DNA from: Pseudomonas vancouverensis
Lineage (GTDB): Bacteria; Pseudomonadota; Gammaproteobacteria; Pseudomonadales; Pseudomonadaceae
NCBI RefSeq assembly: GCF_004348895.1
Contig: NZ_RRZK01000029.1
Location: 273,725-337,724, forward strand
Direction of reading: 5' to 3'
Length of the DNA: 64,000 bases
Shown: piece by piece, positions 50,881-62,341 of the stretch
Numbering within the stretch: the first letter of the stretch is position 1
Layout: every line of letters starts with the position of its first letter
Position numbers and translations under genes: made by a program
The notes under the pieces: generated by a model
The model's input: the letters and a program-made list of their open reading frames with translations, nothing else
What the model was told of the DNA's origin: nothing
The model's database searches: none

Positions 50881-53403
50881 ATGGGCAATATCAAACAAGA
50901 CGCCATGCCGGTGATTCGCGACCTGCGCGACTTCGACCGTCGCTCGGGCAATCGCCTGGAACGGCTGGTGTTCAACTACCGGCCGTTGTTCATGCTGCTG
51001 ATGGCGCTGGCCACCGTGGTCTTCGGCTACATGGCCGCGACCCGCCTGGAACTGCGTCCCAGCTTCGAAAAAATGATTCCGCAGAGCCAGCCGTACATCC
51101 AGAACTTCCTCGAAAACCGCGCGTCGTTGCGTGGCCTGGGCAACTCGGTACGGGTGGTGGTGGAGAACACCCAGGGCGATATTTTCGACCCCGGTTATCT
51201 CGATGTGCTCAAGCAGGTCAACGACCAGTTGTTCCTCACCGAAGGTGTCGACCGTGCCTGGATGAAGTCGCTGTGGAGCCCGGCAGTGCGCTGGACCGAA
51301 GTCACCGAGGACGGCTTCCAGGGCGGCCCGGTGATGCCCGACAGCTATCAGGGCTCGCCCGCCGACATCGAGCAATTGCGCCAGAACATCTCCCGCGCCG
51401 GTGTGGTCGGCAGCCTGGTGGCCAGCGACTACAAATCGAGCATGCTGATCGTGCCGCTGCTGGACAAGGCCGCCGCCGGTGGCCAGCCGATCAACTACCA
51501 CGCGTTCTCGCAGATGCTCGAAGAGCAATTGCGCGACAAGATCGAATTCGCCGGTGACAGCGCCGCACGCAAGGCCGGCAAGGAAGGCACCGGCCATTAC
51601 AAGGTGCGCGTGATCGGCTTCGCCAAACTGATGGGCGACCTGATCGACGGCCTGATCCAGGTGATGATGTTCTTCGGCCTCGCCGTCGTCACGTCGCTGG
51701 TGATCATCTACGCCTACACCCGCTGCGTGCGCAGCACCTTGCTGGTGGTCGGCTGTTCGCTGGTGGCGGTGATCTGGCAGCTGGGCATCGTCGCCTGGCT
51801 CGGTTACGCCATCGACCCGTACTCGGTGCTGGTGCCGTTCCTGATCTTCGCCATTGGCGTGTCCCACGCGGCGCAGAAGATGAACGGCATCATGCAGGAC
51901 ATCGCCCGTGGCACCCACAAACTGATCGCCGCGCGCTACACCTTCCGCCGTCTGTTCATTGCCGGGGTCACCGCGTTGCTCGCCGACGCCGTGGGCTTCG
52001 CCGTGCTGATGCTGATCGATATTCCGGTGATCAAAGACCTGGCAATCACCGCCAGCATCGGTGTCGCCGTGCTGATCTTCACCTCGCTGTTGCTGATGCC
52101 GGTGGCGCTGTCGTACATCGGCGTCGGTGCCAAAGCAGCCGAGCGTGCCTTGAAAATCGATACCCGTGCGGAGAAACACAAAGGCTTCGGCAAGCTGTGG
52201 GACCTGCTCGACCGCTTCACCACTGGCAAGTGGGCCACCGGGGCGGTGCTCGTAGCACTGTTGATGGGCATCGGCGGTTTCATGGTCAGTCAGCACCTGA
52301 AAATCGGTGACCTGGAAAGCGGGGCGCCGGAGCTGCGCGCCGACTCGCGCTACAACCGCGACAACGCCTACATCACCCAGCATTACGCGCTGTCCAGCGA
52401 CCTGTTCGCGGTGATGATCAAGACGGCGCCGGAAGGTTGCCTGAGCTACCAGACGCTGATCCTCGCCGACCGCCTGGCCTGGGAACTGCAACAGTATCCG
52501 GGCGTGCAGGCCACCGCGTCGCTGGTCAACGCGGTGCGGCAGATCACCGCCGGCACTTACGAGGGCAACCCCAAGCTCAACAGCATCCAGCGTAACCAGG
52601 ACGTGCTGAACTACGCCGCCCAGCAAGCCTCGGTGAACTCGCCGGAGCTGTTCAACACCGACTGCTCGATGATGCCGGTGATCACCTTCCTCAAGGACCA
52701 CAAGGCCGAGACCCTCGACGCTGTGGTCGCCATCGCCGACAAGTTCGCCAAGGAAAACAGCACCCCGGATCGCCAGTTCCTGCTCGCCGCCGGCAGCGCC
52801 GGCATCGAGGCGGCGACCAACATCGTCGTGCGCGAAGCCAACCACACCATGCTGCTGTACGTGTACGCAGCGGTGACCCTGTTCTGTCTGATCACCTTCC
52901 GCAGCTGGCGCGCCACGCTGGTGGCGCTGCTGCCGCTGGTGCTGACCTCGATCCTCTGTGAAGCGCTGATGGTCGCCATGGGCATCGGCGTGAAGGTCGC
53001 GACCCTGCCGGTCATCGCCCTCGGCGTCGGCATTGGCGTGGACTACGCCCTGTACCTGCTCAGCGTGCAATTGCACTTCCAGCGCCAGGGGCTGCCGCTG
53101 TCCCAGGCCTACCGCAATGCCGTGTCCTTCACTGGCCGGGTGGTCGGGCTGGTCGGCATCACCCTTGCCGCCGGCGTGGTCTGCTGGGTCTGGTCGCCGA
53201 TCAAGTTCCAGGCGGACATGGGCATCCTGCTGACCTTCATGTTCCTGTGGAACATGCTCGGCGCGCTGATCCTGATCCCGGCCCTGTCGTACTTCCTGCT
53301 GCGTGAACGTGTGCCCGTCGTCGACGCGACGACCGCCGCCACCGCGCCCAACGAAACCACTGAACGTCCTGGCATGCCGCATGCCCTGACCACTTCCGAG
53401 TAA
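50881..53403 (+). CDS. RND-superfamily (MMPL/sterol-sensing type) transporter
   Basis: This 840-residue inner-membrane protein has a first membrane helix near residue 40, a large periplasmic loop with KMIPQSQPYIQNFL, a helix bundle from about 255 (LMGDLIDGLIQVMMFFGL), a second loop and a second bundle from about 655. The pattern is of single-chain MMPL/patched-type permeases rather than tripartite drug pumps. Operon order DUF1302-DUF1329-YCF48-RND suggests movement of a hydrophobic acid or lipid across the envelope. Direction is unknown. Confidence 0.9.
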   Translation: MGNIKQDAMPVIRDLRDFDRRSGNRLERLVFNYRPLFMLLMALATVVFGYMAATRLELRPSFEKMIPQSQPYIQNFLENRASLRGLGNSVRVVVENTQGDIFDPGYLDVLKQVNDQLFLTEGVDRAWMKSLWSPAVRWTEVTEDGFQGGPVMPDSYQGSPADIEQLRQNISRAGVVGSLVASDYKSSMLIVPLLDKAAAGGQPINYHAFSQMLEEQLRDKIEFAGDSAARKAGKEGTGHYKVRVIGFAKLMGDLIDGLIQVMMFFGLAVVTSLVIIYAYTRCVRSTLLVVGCSLVAVIWQLGIVAWLGYAIDPYSVLVPFLIFAIGVSHAAQKMNGIMQDIARGTHKLIAARYTFRRLFIAGVTALLADAVGFAVLMLIDIPVIKDLAITASIGVAVLIFTSLLLMPVALSYIGVGAKAAERALKIDTRAEKHKGFGKLWDLLDRFTTGKWATGAVLVALLMGIGGFMVSQHLKIGDLESGAPELRADSRYNRDNAYITQHYALSSDLFAVMIKTAPEGCLSYQTLILADRLAWELQQYPGVQATASLVNAVRQITAGTYEGNPKLNSIQRNQDVLNYAAQQASVNSPELFNTDCSMMPVITFLKDHKAETLDAVVAIADKFAKENSTPDRQFLLAAGSAGIEAATNIVVREANHTMLLYVYAAVTLFCLITFRSWRATLVALLPLVLTSILCEALMVAMGIGVKVATLPVIALGVGIGVDYALYLLSVQLHFQRQGLPLSQAYRNAVSFTGRVVGLVGITLAAGVVCWVWSPIKFQADMGILLTFMFLWNMLGALILIPALSYFLLRERVPVVDATTAATAPNETTERPGMPHALTTSE

Positions 53404-53410
53404 GCCAAGA

Positions 53411-55189
<1,779 letters not shown>

Positions 55190-55212
55190 TCGAAGGACAA
55201 GGAACGCCCATC

Positions 55213-56856
55213 ATGCTGAAGACCAAAATCATCGCGCCCGCCGAGGGCGCCTATGCCTACCCGTTACTGATCAAGCAATTGCTGCTGTCCGGGGCGCGCT
55301 ACGAGCCGGGGCGAGAGATCGTCTACGCCGACAAACTGCGCTACAGCTACCAGACGTTGAACCAGCGCATTCGCCGTCTGGCCAACGCGCTGACAGCCGC
55401 CGGGGTCAAGGCCGGCGACACCGTGGCGCTGCTCGACTGGGACAGCCACCGCTATCTGGAATGCTTCTTCGCCGTGCCGATGATCGGCGCCGTGCTGCAC
55501 ACGGTGAACATTCGCCTGTCGCCGGAGCAGGTGCTGTTCACCATGAACCACGCCGAGGATGACCTGGTGCTGGTGCACGATGATTTCCTGCCGCTGGTGG
55601 AGCAGATCCACGGGCGTCTGGACACCGTCAAAGGCTATCTGCAACTGACCGACGACAACGCGCTGCCGACCTCGTTGCCGGTGCTCGGTGAGTATGAAAG
55701 CCTGCTGGCCAGCGCCTCGGATCAGTACGACTTCCCCGACTTCGACGAAAACTCGGTGGCGACCCTGTTCTACACCACCGGCACCACCGGCGACCCGAAA
55801 GGCGTGTACTTCAGCCACCGTCAATTGGTGCTGCACACCCTGAACGCCGTCGGCACCCTGGCTGCCTATCAAGGCCAGCCGCTACTGCGTTCCGATGACG
55901 TGTACATGCCGATCACGCCGATGTTCCACGTGCATGCCTGGGGCGTGCCCTACGTCGCCACGCTGATGGGCATCAAGCAGGTTTACCCCGGCCGTTACGA
56001 ACCCAACAGCCTGGTGCGCCTGTACCGTGAAGAGAAGGTGACCTTCTCCCACTGCGTGCCGACCATCCTGCAGATGATCCTCAACTGCGAACAAGGCAAG
56101 GCCACCCGTTTCGACGGCTGGAAAATGCTCCTCGGCGGCAGCGCGCTGACCCTGGGTATCGCCAGCGAAGCCAGCGCCAAAGGCATGGTGGTGCACGCCG
56201 GTTACGGCATGTCGGAAACCTGCCCGCTGCTGTGCCTGACCTACCTGCGCGATCCCGACCTTGAGTTATCCACAGCCGCGCAACTGCCGATCCGCATCAA
56301 GACCGGCACGCCGGTGCCGATGGTCGACCTGAAGATCGTTGACGCCAACGGTCAGGACGTTGCCCACGATGGTGAGTCCCTCGGTGAAATCGTCGTACGC
56401 GCCCCTTGGCTGACCCAGGGCTACCTGAAGGAGCCGGGCAAAGGCGCCGAGCTGTGGGACAACGGCTGGCTGCACACCGGTGACATGGCCTCCGTCGACA
56501 CCCTGGGCTGCGTGGAAATCAAGGATCGCATCAAGGACGTGATCAAGACCGGCGGCGAGTGGATCAGCTCGCTGGAACTGGAAAGCCTGATCAGCGAACA
56601 CCCGGCGGTGATGTCCGTCGCCGTGGTCGGCATCGTTGACGAACAGTGGGGCGAACGGCCGATGGCCATGGTGGTCGGCGAGCCGGGGCACTACCTTGAC
56701 CGCAAGATGCTGGAAAGCCACCTGCAAGCCTTCGTCGATGGCGGGCGCATCAACAAGTGGGCGATACCCAAGCAGTTCAAGTTCGTCGCCGAGATCCCCA
56801 AGACCAGCGTCGGCAAGATCAACAAGAAGCTGATCCGCGAAAGCGCGGCGAACTGA
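55213..56856 (+). CDS. Medium/long-chain fatty acyl-CoA ligase, AlkK-like
   Basis: The 547-residue adenylate-forming enzyme has the P-loop FYTTGTTGDPKGVYFSH, the A5 motif GYGMSETCP and the hinge/A8 region LHTGDMASVDTLGCVEIKDR with the catalytic lysine near the end (KTSVGKINKK). The length matches AlkK. It activates an acid to its CoA ester for the neighbouring dehydrogenase. The ATG at 55213 is 24 bases after that gene; a longer frame is rejected. Confidence 0.93.
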   Translation: MLKTKIIAPAEGAYAYPLLIKQLLLSGARYEPGREIVYADKLRYSYQTLNQRIRRLANALTAAGVKAGDTVALLDWDSHRYLECFFAVPMIGAVLHTVNIRLSPEQVLFTMNHAEDDLVLVHDDFLPLVEQIHGRLDTVKGYLQLTDDNALPTSLPVLGEYESLLASASDQYDFPDFDENSVATLFYTTGTTGDPKGVYFSHRQLVLHTLNAVGTLAAYQGQPLLRSDDVYMPITPMFHVHAWGVPYVATLMGIKQVYPGRYEPNSLVRLYREEKVTFSHCVPTILQMILNCEQGKATRFDGWKMLLGGSALTLGIASEASAKGMVVHAGYGMSETCPLLCLTYLRDPDLELSTAAQLPIRIKTGTPVPMVDLKIVDANGQDVAHDGESLGEIVVRAPWLTQGYLKEPGKGAELWDNGWLHTGDMASVDTLGCVEIKDRIKDVIKTGGEWISSLELESLISEHPAVMSVAVVGIVDEQWGERPMAMVVGEPGHYLDRKMLESHLQAFVDGGRINKWAIPKQFKFVAEIPKTSVGKINKKLIRESAAN

Positions 56857-56859
56857 CTG

Positions 56860-57036
56860 CTACATGCGCTGGCGTGGCATGGTCGGCGGGTTGAGTTGCT
56901 GCGGCGGAATCAACCGGCTATTGCCTTGCGGGGGCGGCGGTTTGGCGGTTTCGTCCTTGTCATAGTCATGGCAGGACGAGCCGCTGACGGCGATGAAGGC
57001 GGCGAGCAGGGCGAGGGGAATCAGGGACTTGAGCAT
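56860..57036 (-). CDS. Small exported protein, possible lipoprotein, 58 residues
   Basis: A 58-codon minus-strand frame encodes an N-terminal hydrophobic stretch, LIPLALLAAFIAVSGSSC, with Cys22 as a possible but imperfect lipobox. A charged segment HDYDKDE and a Pro/Gln-rich tail with PPPPQGNSRLIPPQQLNPP follow. GGAGAACGCC precedes the ATG. It is too short for most gene calls; codon use and the signal-like start suggest it is real. Function unknown. Confidence 0.6.
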   Translation of the reverse strand: MLKSLIPLALLAAFIAVSGSSCHDYDKDETAKPPPPQGNSRLIPPQQLNPPTMPRQRM

Positions 57037-57182
57037 GGGCGTTCTCCACCATGACGGCTCCTTTGAGCTTAGCCCTGGCGGGTCGTCGGCAGCCTTCCGC
57101 TGGTCGCGGTTTTCGGCGCATGTGCCAAGCTGTTGGGAATGTCGAAACGCCGTGCACTTCCCAGCCCAAGGACACTCCCCAA

Positions 57183-57530
57183 ATGAACCATCACCAACAT
57201 GCCGTGCATGTGCGCCACGAATTCTACAAAGCCGTCTGGTTTTACCTGAAAGTGGTCTGGCCGATCTTTTCCCTGCTGCTGTTCTTCATCGTCAGCTTCG
57301 GCCTGATCATCGCCCACCTGGAAGGCTGGAGCCCGTTCGACGGTGTCTACTTCGCTTTCGTGACCGGCCTGACCATCGGTTACGGCGAACTGGTGCCCAA
57401 GTTGGCGGTGTCACGGGTACTGGCGATTCTGCTGGGATTCAACGGCGTGCTGATGACGGCGATCTTCGCCGCGATCAGTATTCGGGCGATTGAAGTGACG
57501 GTGAAGGCGTCGGGGAAGGACAACCAGTAG
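57183..57530 (+). CDS. Two-helix potassium-channel-like ion channel protein
   Basis: This 115-residue membrane protein has two helices, one at about 25-47 (PIFSLLLFFIVSFGLIIAH) and one at about 78-105, around a pore loop with the filter-like sequence TIGYGE. This is the Ion_trans_2 pattern of potassium channels. No ligand-binding domain is attached. It stands alone upstream of the REP pair and the convergent fds operon; role unknown, perhaps membrane potential or pH homeostasis. Confidence 0.87.
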   Translation: MNHHQHAVHVRHEFYKAVWFYLKVVWPIFSLLLFFIVSFGLIIAHLEGWSPFDGVYFAFVTGLTIGYGELVPKLAVSRVLAILLGFNGVLMTAIFAAISIRAIEVTVKASGKDNQ

Positions 57531-57587
57531 TTTTGCTCCCACAGGGCCAAGTGGCGAGCCTGGTATCGGTGCCAAACCCAAATCCCC

Positions 57588-57675
57588 TGTGGGAGCGAGC
57601 TTGCTCGCGATGGCGGCCTCATATCCAGCCCAGTGCTGGCTGATACACCACTATCGCGAGCAAGCCCGCTCTCAC
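57588..57675. repeat. Paired REP palindromes (REPIN)
   Basis: TGTGGGAGCGAGCTTGCTCG begins at 57588; the inverse arm CGCGAGCAAGCCCGCTCTCA, with two substitutions, ends near 57675. It separates the channel gene from fdsD. Confidence 0.82.
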
Positions 57676-57693
57676 CGTTGTTCAACAGCGAAT

Positions 57694-57915
57694 CTAAGCC
57701 TCCCACCCCGCGCCTTGCACCGCCGCCTGCACCAACGGATGCAAATCCGCCCCCTGATGCTCCGTCTGCCAGGCCAGCAATTCCTTGCGCATGCTCGGCG
57801 CCCAGAACATCTGCAGGTGATTGCGCACACTGAGCACCGCCTGTTCCTGGTCCGGCTGGCTGGCGAAGTACTGGGCGATCTGGTTGGCCATCTTGATCAG
57901 GTTGTCCGTGCTCAT
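57694..57915 (-). CDS. fdsD: NAD-dependent formate dehydrogenase delta subunit
   Basis: This 73-residue protein starts MSTDNLIKMANQIAQYF and has the conserved AVLSVRNHLQMFWAPSMR, the hallmark of FdsD. The subunit is small and needed for the activity or stability of the soluble FdsABG enzyme. Its ATG overlaps the fdsA stop by four bases. It is the last gene of the operon; a fdsC gene, which lies between fdsA and fdsD in some bacteria, is absent. Confidence 0.92.
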   Translation of the reverse strand: MSTDNLIKMANQIAQYFASQPDQEQAVLSVRNHLQMFWAPSMRKELLAWQTEHQGADLHPLVQAAVQGAGWEA

Positions 57916-60788
57916 CGGCGTACTTCCGCTTTATCACCACGGGCACGGTCCTTGAGCAGGCGGTGCTGCTCGTCGGTGAAGGCCTGGAAGCGTTTCTGCC
58001 ATTCCGAAGGGTGATACACGCGACTGACTTCCACCGCCGTGACCTTGTATTCCGGGCAGTTGGTGGCCCAGTCCGAGTTGTCGGTGGTGATCACGTTGGC
58101 CCCCGATTCCGGGAAGTGGAAGGTGGTGTACACCACGCCCGGTGCCACCCGTTCGGTGATACGCGCGCGCAACACGGTCTGACCCGCACGGCTGCCGATG
58201 CCGACCCAGTCACCCTCGTTGATGCCACGGCTTTCAGCATCGGTCGGGTGGATTTCCAGGCGGTCTTCATCGTGCCAGGCCACGTTGTCGGTACGCCGGG
58301 TCTGGGCGCCGACGTTGTACTGGCTGAGGATGCGCCCGGTGGTCAGCAACAGCGGATAACGGTTGTTGACCTTCTCCTCGGTGGGCACGTAACCGGTGAG
58401 CATGAAGCGCCCCTTGCCGCGCACGAACTGCTCGATGTGCATGGTCGGCGTACCGTCCGGCGCCGCGGCGTTGCATGGCCATTGCAAGCTGCCGTGGCGT
58501 TCCAGTTCGGCGTAGCTGACGTTGGTGAAGGTCGGCGTCAGGCGGGCAATTTCATCCATGATTTCTGACGGGTGCTGATAGTTCATCGGGTAACCCAGCG
58601 CCTTGGCCAGCGCCACCGTGCCTTCCCAGTCGGCCTTGCCACCCAGTGGCTCCATGACCTTGCGCACCCTGGAGATGCGTCGCTCGGCGTTGGTGAAGGT
58701 GCCGTCTTTTTCCAGGAACGAAGCCCCCGGCAGGAACACGTGGGCGAACTTGGCGGTTTCGTTGAGGAAGATGTCCTGCACCACCACACATTCCATAGCC
58801 GACAGCGCTGCGGTGACGTGCTGGGTATTCGGGTCGCTCTGGGCAATATCCTCGCCCTGGCAATACAGGCCCTTGAAACTGCCGGCCAGCGCCGACTCGA
58901 ACATGTTGGGAATCCGCAGCCCCGGTTCGGGATGCAGGGTGACGTTCCACGCCTGCTCGAATTGCGTGCGCACCGTTTCGTTGGAGATGTGCCGGTAGCC
59001 GGGCAACTCGTGGGGGAAGGAACCCATGTCGCAGGAGCCCTGCACGTTGTTCTGCCCGCGCAACGGGTTCACACCGACGCCTTCGCGGCCAATGTTGCCG
59101 GTGGCCATGGCGAGGTTGGCGATGCCCATCACCGAGGTGCTGCCCTGGCTGTGTTCGGTCACGCCCAGGCCGTAATAGATCGCCGCGTTGCCACCGGTGG
59201 CGTACAAGCGCGCCGCAGCACGGATGTCCGCAGCTGCTACGCCGCAGATCGGACCCAGCACTTCCGGCGAGTTTTCCCCACGGCTGACGAATTCGCTCCA
59301 GTGGGCGAAATCACCGGCCTCGCAACGGGCATCGATAAACGCCTGGTCTTGCAGGCCTTCGGTGATGATGGTGTGGGCCAGTGCATTGAGCATGGCGACG
59401 TTGGTGCCGGGGCGCAGGGCCAGGTGCAGTTCGGCGCGGGCGTGCACCGTGTCCACCAGATCGATGCGCCGTGGGTCGATGACGATCAGCCGCGCACCTT
59501 CGCGCAAGCGGCGTTTGAGTTGCGAAGCGAACACCGGGTGGGCATCGCTGGGGTTGGCACCCATCACCAGGATCACGTCGGCCTGCATCACCGAGTCGAA
59601 ACTCTGGGTGCCGGCGGATTCGCCCAGGGTTTGCTTCAAGCCATAACCGGTGGGCGAGTGGCAGACCCGCGCACAGGTGTCGACATTGTTGTTGCCGAAG
59701 GCCGCACGCACCAGTTTCTGCACCAGATAGGTTTCTTCGTTGGTGCAGCGGCTGGAGGTGATGCCGCCGATAGAGTCGCGGCCGTATTTCTGCTGCAAGC
59801 GGCGGAACTCGCTGGCGGCATAGGTCACCGCCTCATCCCAGCTGACTTCCTGCCATGGGTCGCTGATGTGCTTGCGGATCATCGGCTTGGTGATGCGATC
59901 CGGGTGGGTAGCGTAGCCCCAGGCGAAACGCCCCTTGACGCAGGAGTGACCGTGGTTGGCCTGGCCGTTCTTGTCCGGGACCATGCGCACCAGTTGATTG
60001 CCTTTCATCTCGGCGCGGAACGAACAGCCCACACCGCAATAGGCGCAGGTGGTGATCACGCTGCGCTCCGGCTGGCCCATCTCCACTACATTCTTTTCCA
60101 TCAGGGTCGCGGTCGGGCAGGCCTGCACACAGGCGCCGCAAGACACGCATTCCGAATCGAGGAAGTTATCCCCACCCGCCGCCGCCACCCGCGATTCAAA
60201 GCCGCGCCCGGTGATGGTCAGGGCAAAGGTGCCCTGGGTTTCTTCACAGGCGCGCACGCAACGGTTGCAGACGATGCACTTGCTCGGGTCGTAGTCGAAG
60301 TAGGGGTTGGAAGTGTCCTTGACGTCGGCCAGATGGTTCTCGCCTTCATAGCCGTAACGCACCTCGCGCAGGCCGACCTGACCGGCCACGGTTTGCAGCT
60401 CGCAGTTGCCGTTGGCCGAACAGGTCAGGCAATCCAGCGGGTGATCGGAGATATACAACTCCATGACATTGCGGCGCAGGGTCGCGAGCTTCGGCGTCTG
60501 GGTGTGCACGGTCATGCCTTCAGTGACAGGCGTGGTGCAGGACGCCGGATAGCCGCGCATGCCATCGATCTCCACCAGGCACATGCGGCACGAGCCGAAG
60601 GCTTCCAGACTGTCGGTGGCGCAGAGTTTGGGAATGGTGGTGCCCATCAACGCCGCGGCGCGCATTACCGAAGTGCCTTCGGGCACGGTGATGCTGCGGC
60701 CGTCGATGTTCAGGGTGATCTGCACATCGCTTTGGCGGGCCGGCGTGCCGAGATCCATATCGGTTTTCGGATCGAATACAGTGATCAT
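57912..60788 (-). CDS. fdsA: NAD-dependent formate dehydrogenase alpha (catalytic) subunit
   Basis: The 958-residue molybdenum enzyme has an N-terminal 2Fe-2S domain (FGSCRMCLVEID), a HxxxCxxC cluster motif (HPLDCLTCSANGNC) and two 4Fe-4S sets (CIVCNRCVRAC, CVSCGACVQACP). A further 4Fe-4S site is CAYCGVGC, and the Mo-ligand cysteine lies in DTCARVCHSPTG. A Cys is used, not selenocysteine. It oxidises formate to CO2 and passes electrons to FdsBG and NAD. ATG 60788 overlaps the fdsB stop (ATGA); the upstream part of the longer frame is a shadow. Confidence 0.96.
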   Translation of the reverse strand: MITVFDPKTDMDLGTPARQSDVQITLNIDGRSITVPEGTSVMRAAALMGTTIPKLCATDSLEAFGSCRMCLVEIDGMRGYPASCTTPVTEGMTVHTQTPKLATLRRNVMELYISDHPLDCLTCSANGNCELQTVAGQVGLREVRYGYEGENHLADVKDTSNPYFDYDPSKCIVCNRCVRACEETQGTFALTITGRGFESRVAAAGGDNFLDSECVSCGACVQACPTATLMEKNVVEMGQPERSVITTCAYCGVGCSFRAEMKGNQLVRMVPDKNGQANHGHSCVKGRFAWGYATHPDRITKPMIRKHISDPWQEVSWDEAVTYAASEFRRLQQKYGRDSIGGITSSRCTNEETYLVQKLVRAAFGNNNVDTCARVCHSPTGYGLKQTLGESAGTQSFDSVMQADVILVMGANPSDAHPVFASQLKRRLREGARLIVIDPRRIDLVDTVHARAELHLALRPGTNVAMLNALAHTIITEGLQDQAFIDARCEAGDFAHWSEFVSRGENSPEVLGPICGVAAADIRAAARLYATGGNAAIYYGLGVTEHSQGSTSVMGIANLAMATGNIGREGVGVNPLRGQNNVQGSCDMGSFPHELPGYRHISNETVRTQFEQAWNVTLHPEPGLRIPNMFESALAGSFKGLYCQGEDIAQSDPNTQHVTAALSAMECVVVQDIFLNETAKFAHVFLPGASFLEKDGTFTNAERRISRVRKVMEPLGGKADWEGTVALAKALGYPMNYQHPSEIMDEIARLTPTFTNVSYAELERHGSLQWPCNAAAPDGTPTMHIEQFVRGKGRFMLTGYVPTEEKVNNRYPLLLTTGRILSQYNVGAQTRRTDNVAWHDEDRLEIHPTDAESRGINEGDWVGIGSRAGQTVLRARITERVAPGVVYTTFHFPESGANVITTDNSDWATNCPEYKVTAVEVSRVYHPSEWQKRFQAFTDEQHRLLKDRARGDKAEVRR

Positions 60789-62341
60789 TGCTCGGCCTCC
60801 GAGGCGTGCAGACCGAAGTCGGCGGGGAAGTGCTTGAGGGCGCTGGCGACCGGGTAAGAAGTCATGCCGCCGAGGGCGCACAGCGAACCGTATTGCATCG
60901 TGTCGCACAGGTCCTTGAGGATGATCGCCTGCTCGTCGCGACCGCTTTGATCGGGAGATGCCAGCAACCGGTCGATGACCTCCACGCCCCGGGTCGAACC
61001 GATGCGACACGGCGTACATTTGCCACAGGATTCTTCGGCGCAGAACTGCATGGCAAAACGCGCCATGTGCGCCATGTCCAGGGTGTCATCCGCCACCACC
61101 ACACCCCCGTGACCGAGCATCGCGCCCATGGCGGCGAAGGCTTCGTAATCCAGCGGGGTGTCGAATTGCGAAGGCGGCACCCAGGCGCCCAACGGTCCGC
61201 CCACCTGCGCGGCCTTCAGCGGCCGGCCACTGGCGGTGCCACCGCCGTAGTCTTCCACCAACTCGCGCAGGGTCAGGCCGAAGGCCCGTTCCACCAGCCC
61301 GCCGCGACGAATGTTGCCCGCCAACTGGAAGGGCATGGTGCCCAGGGAACGGCCCATGCCGTAGTCGCGATAGAACTGCGCGCCCTTGGCCAGAATCAGC
61401 GGCACCGAAGCCAGGGTCAGCACGTTGTGCACCAACGTCGGTTGGCCGAACAGGCCTTGCAGAGCCGGGATCGGTGGCTTGGCGCGGACGATCCCGCGCT
61501 TGCCTTCCAGCGAGTCGAGCAGTGCGGTTTCTTCACCGCAGATGTAGGCGCCGGCGCCGACACGCACTTCCATGTCGAAGGCCTGACCGCTGCCGCCGAC
61601 GTTGGCGCCCAGATAGCCTGCTGCGCGAGCGATGTTCAGCGCATCGCGCAAAGTCGCCACGGCATCCGGGTATTCCGAACGCACATAGATGTAGCCGTAG
61701 GTGGCGCCGCAGCACAGGCCGGCAATCGCCATGCCTTCGATCAGCAGGAACGGGTCGCCTTCCATCAACATACGGTCGGCGAAAGTGCCGGAGTCGCCTT
61801 CGTCGGCGTTGCACACGATGTATTTCTGCGCAGCTTGGGTGCCGCGCACCGTGCGCCATTTGATTCCGGCGGGAAAGGCGGCACCGCCACGGCCGCGCAG
61901 GCCGGAATCGAACACTGCTGTCGCGGTTTGTTCGCCGCCAATGGCGATGGCACTTTTCAGGCCTTCGAAACCACCTTGGGCCTGGTAATCGTCCAGCGAC
62001 AACGGCCGGGTGATGCCGGCGCGGGCGAACAGCAGGCGTTGTTGGGTTTTCAGGTAGGGCAATTCTTCCACCAGGCCCAGAGCCAGTGGATGTGCGCTTG
62101 GGTTTTGCAGGGCGTCGAGTACCGACGGCACGTCGTCGGCGGTCAGCGGGCCGAAGCCAAACCGGCCCTCGGGCGTATCCACTTCCAGCAGCGGTTCCAG
62201 CCAGTACAAACCACGAGAGCTGGTGCGCTGCAATTCCAGCGGCAGGTTGCGTGTCTTGGCCTGAGTGATCAGCGCCGTGGACACCTCATCGGCACCCACC
62301 GCACGGGCCAGAGAGTCTGTCGAGAGATAGAGAGTGGGCAT
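60785..62341 (-). CDS. fdsB: NAD-dependent formate dehydrogenase beta subunit
   Basis: The 518-residue protein is NuoF-like, with FMN/NAD site GLRGRGGAAFPAG and NADEGDSGTF and the 4Fe-4S motif ESCGKCTPCR near the C-terminus; an extra N-terminal thioredoxin-like domain of about 100 residues is present. It passes electrons from FdsA to NAD. The ATG at 62341 shares one base with the fdsG stop, so translation is coupled. Confidence 0.96.
   Translation of the reverse strand: MPTLYLSTDSLARAVGADEVSTALITQAKTRNLPLELQRTSSRGLYWLEPLLEVDTPEGRFGFGPLTADDVPSVLDALQNPSAHPLALGLVEELPYLKTQQRLLFARAGITRPLSLDDYQAQGGFEGLKSAIAIGGEQTATAVFDSGLRGRGGAAFPAGIKWRTVRGTQAAQKYIVCNADEGDSGTFADRMLMEGDPFLLIEGMAIAGLCCGATYGYIYVRSEYPDAVATLRDALNIARAAGYLGANVGGSGQAFDMEVRVGAGAYICGEETALLDSLEGKRGIVRAKPPIPALQGLFGQPTLVHNVLTLASVPLILAKGAQFYRDYGMGRSLGTMPFQLAGNIRRGGLVERAFGLTLRELVEDYGGGTASGRPLKAAQVGGPLGAWVPPSQFDTPLDYEAFAAMGAMLGHGGVVVADDTLDMAHMARFAMQFCAEESCGKCTPCRIGSTRGVEVIDRLLASPDQSGRDEQAIILKDLCDTMQYGSLCALGGMTSYPVASALKHFPADFGLHASEAEQ

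Noticed and set aside
49990..53382. 1130-codon minus-strand frame opposite the RND gene
   Set aside because: Very long but low-complexity (His/Gln/Asp/Gly) and antisense to a membrane protein with good helices; no start signal.
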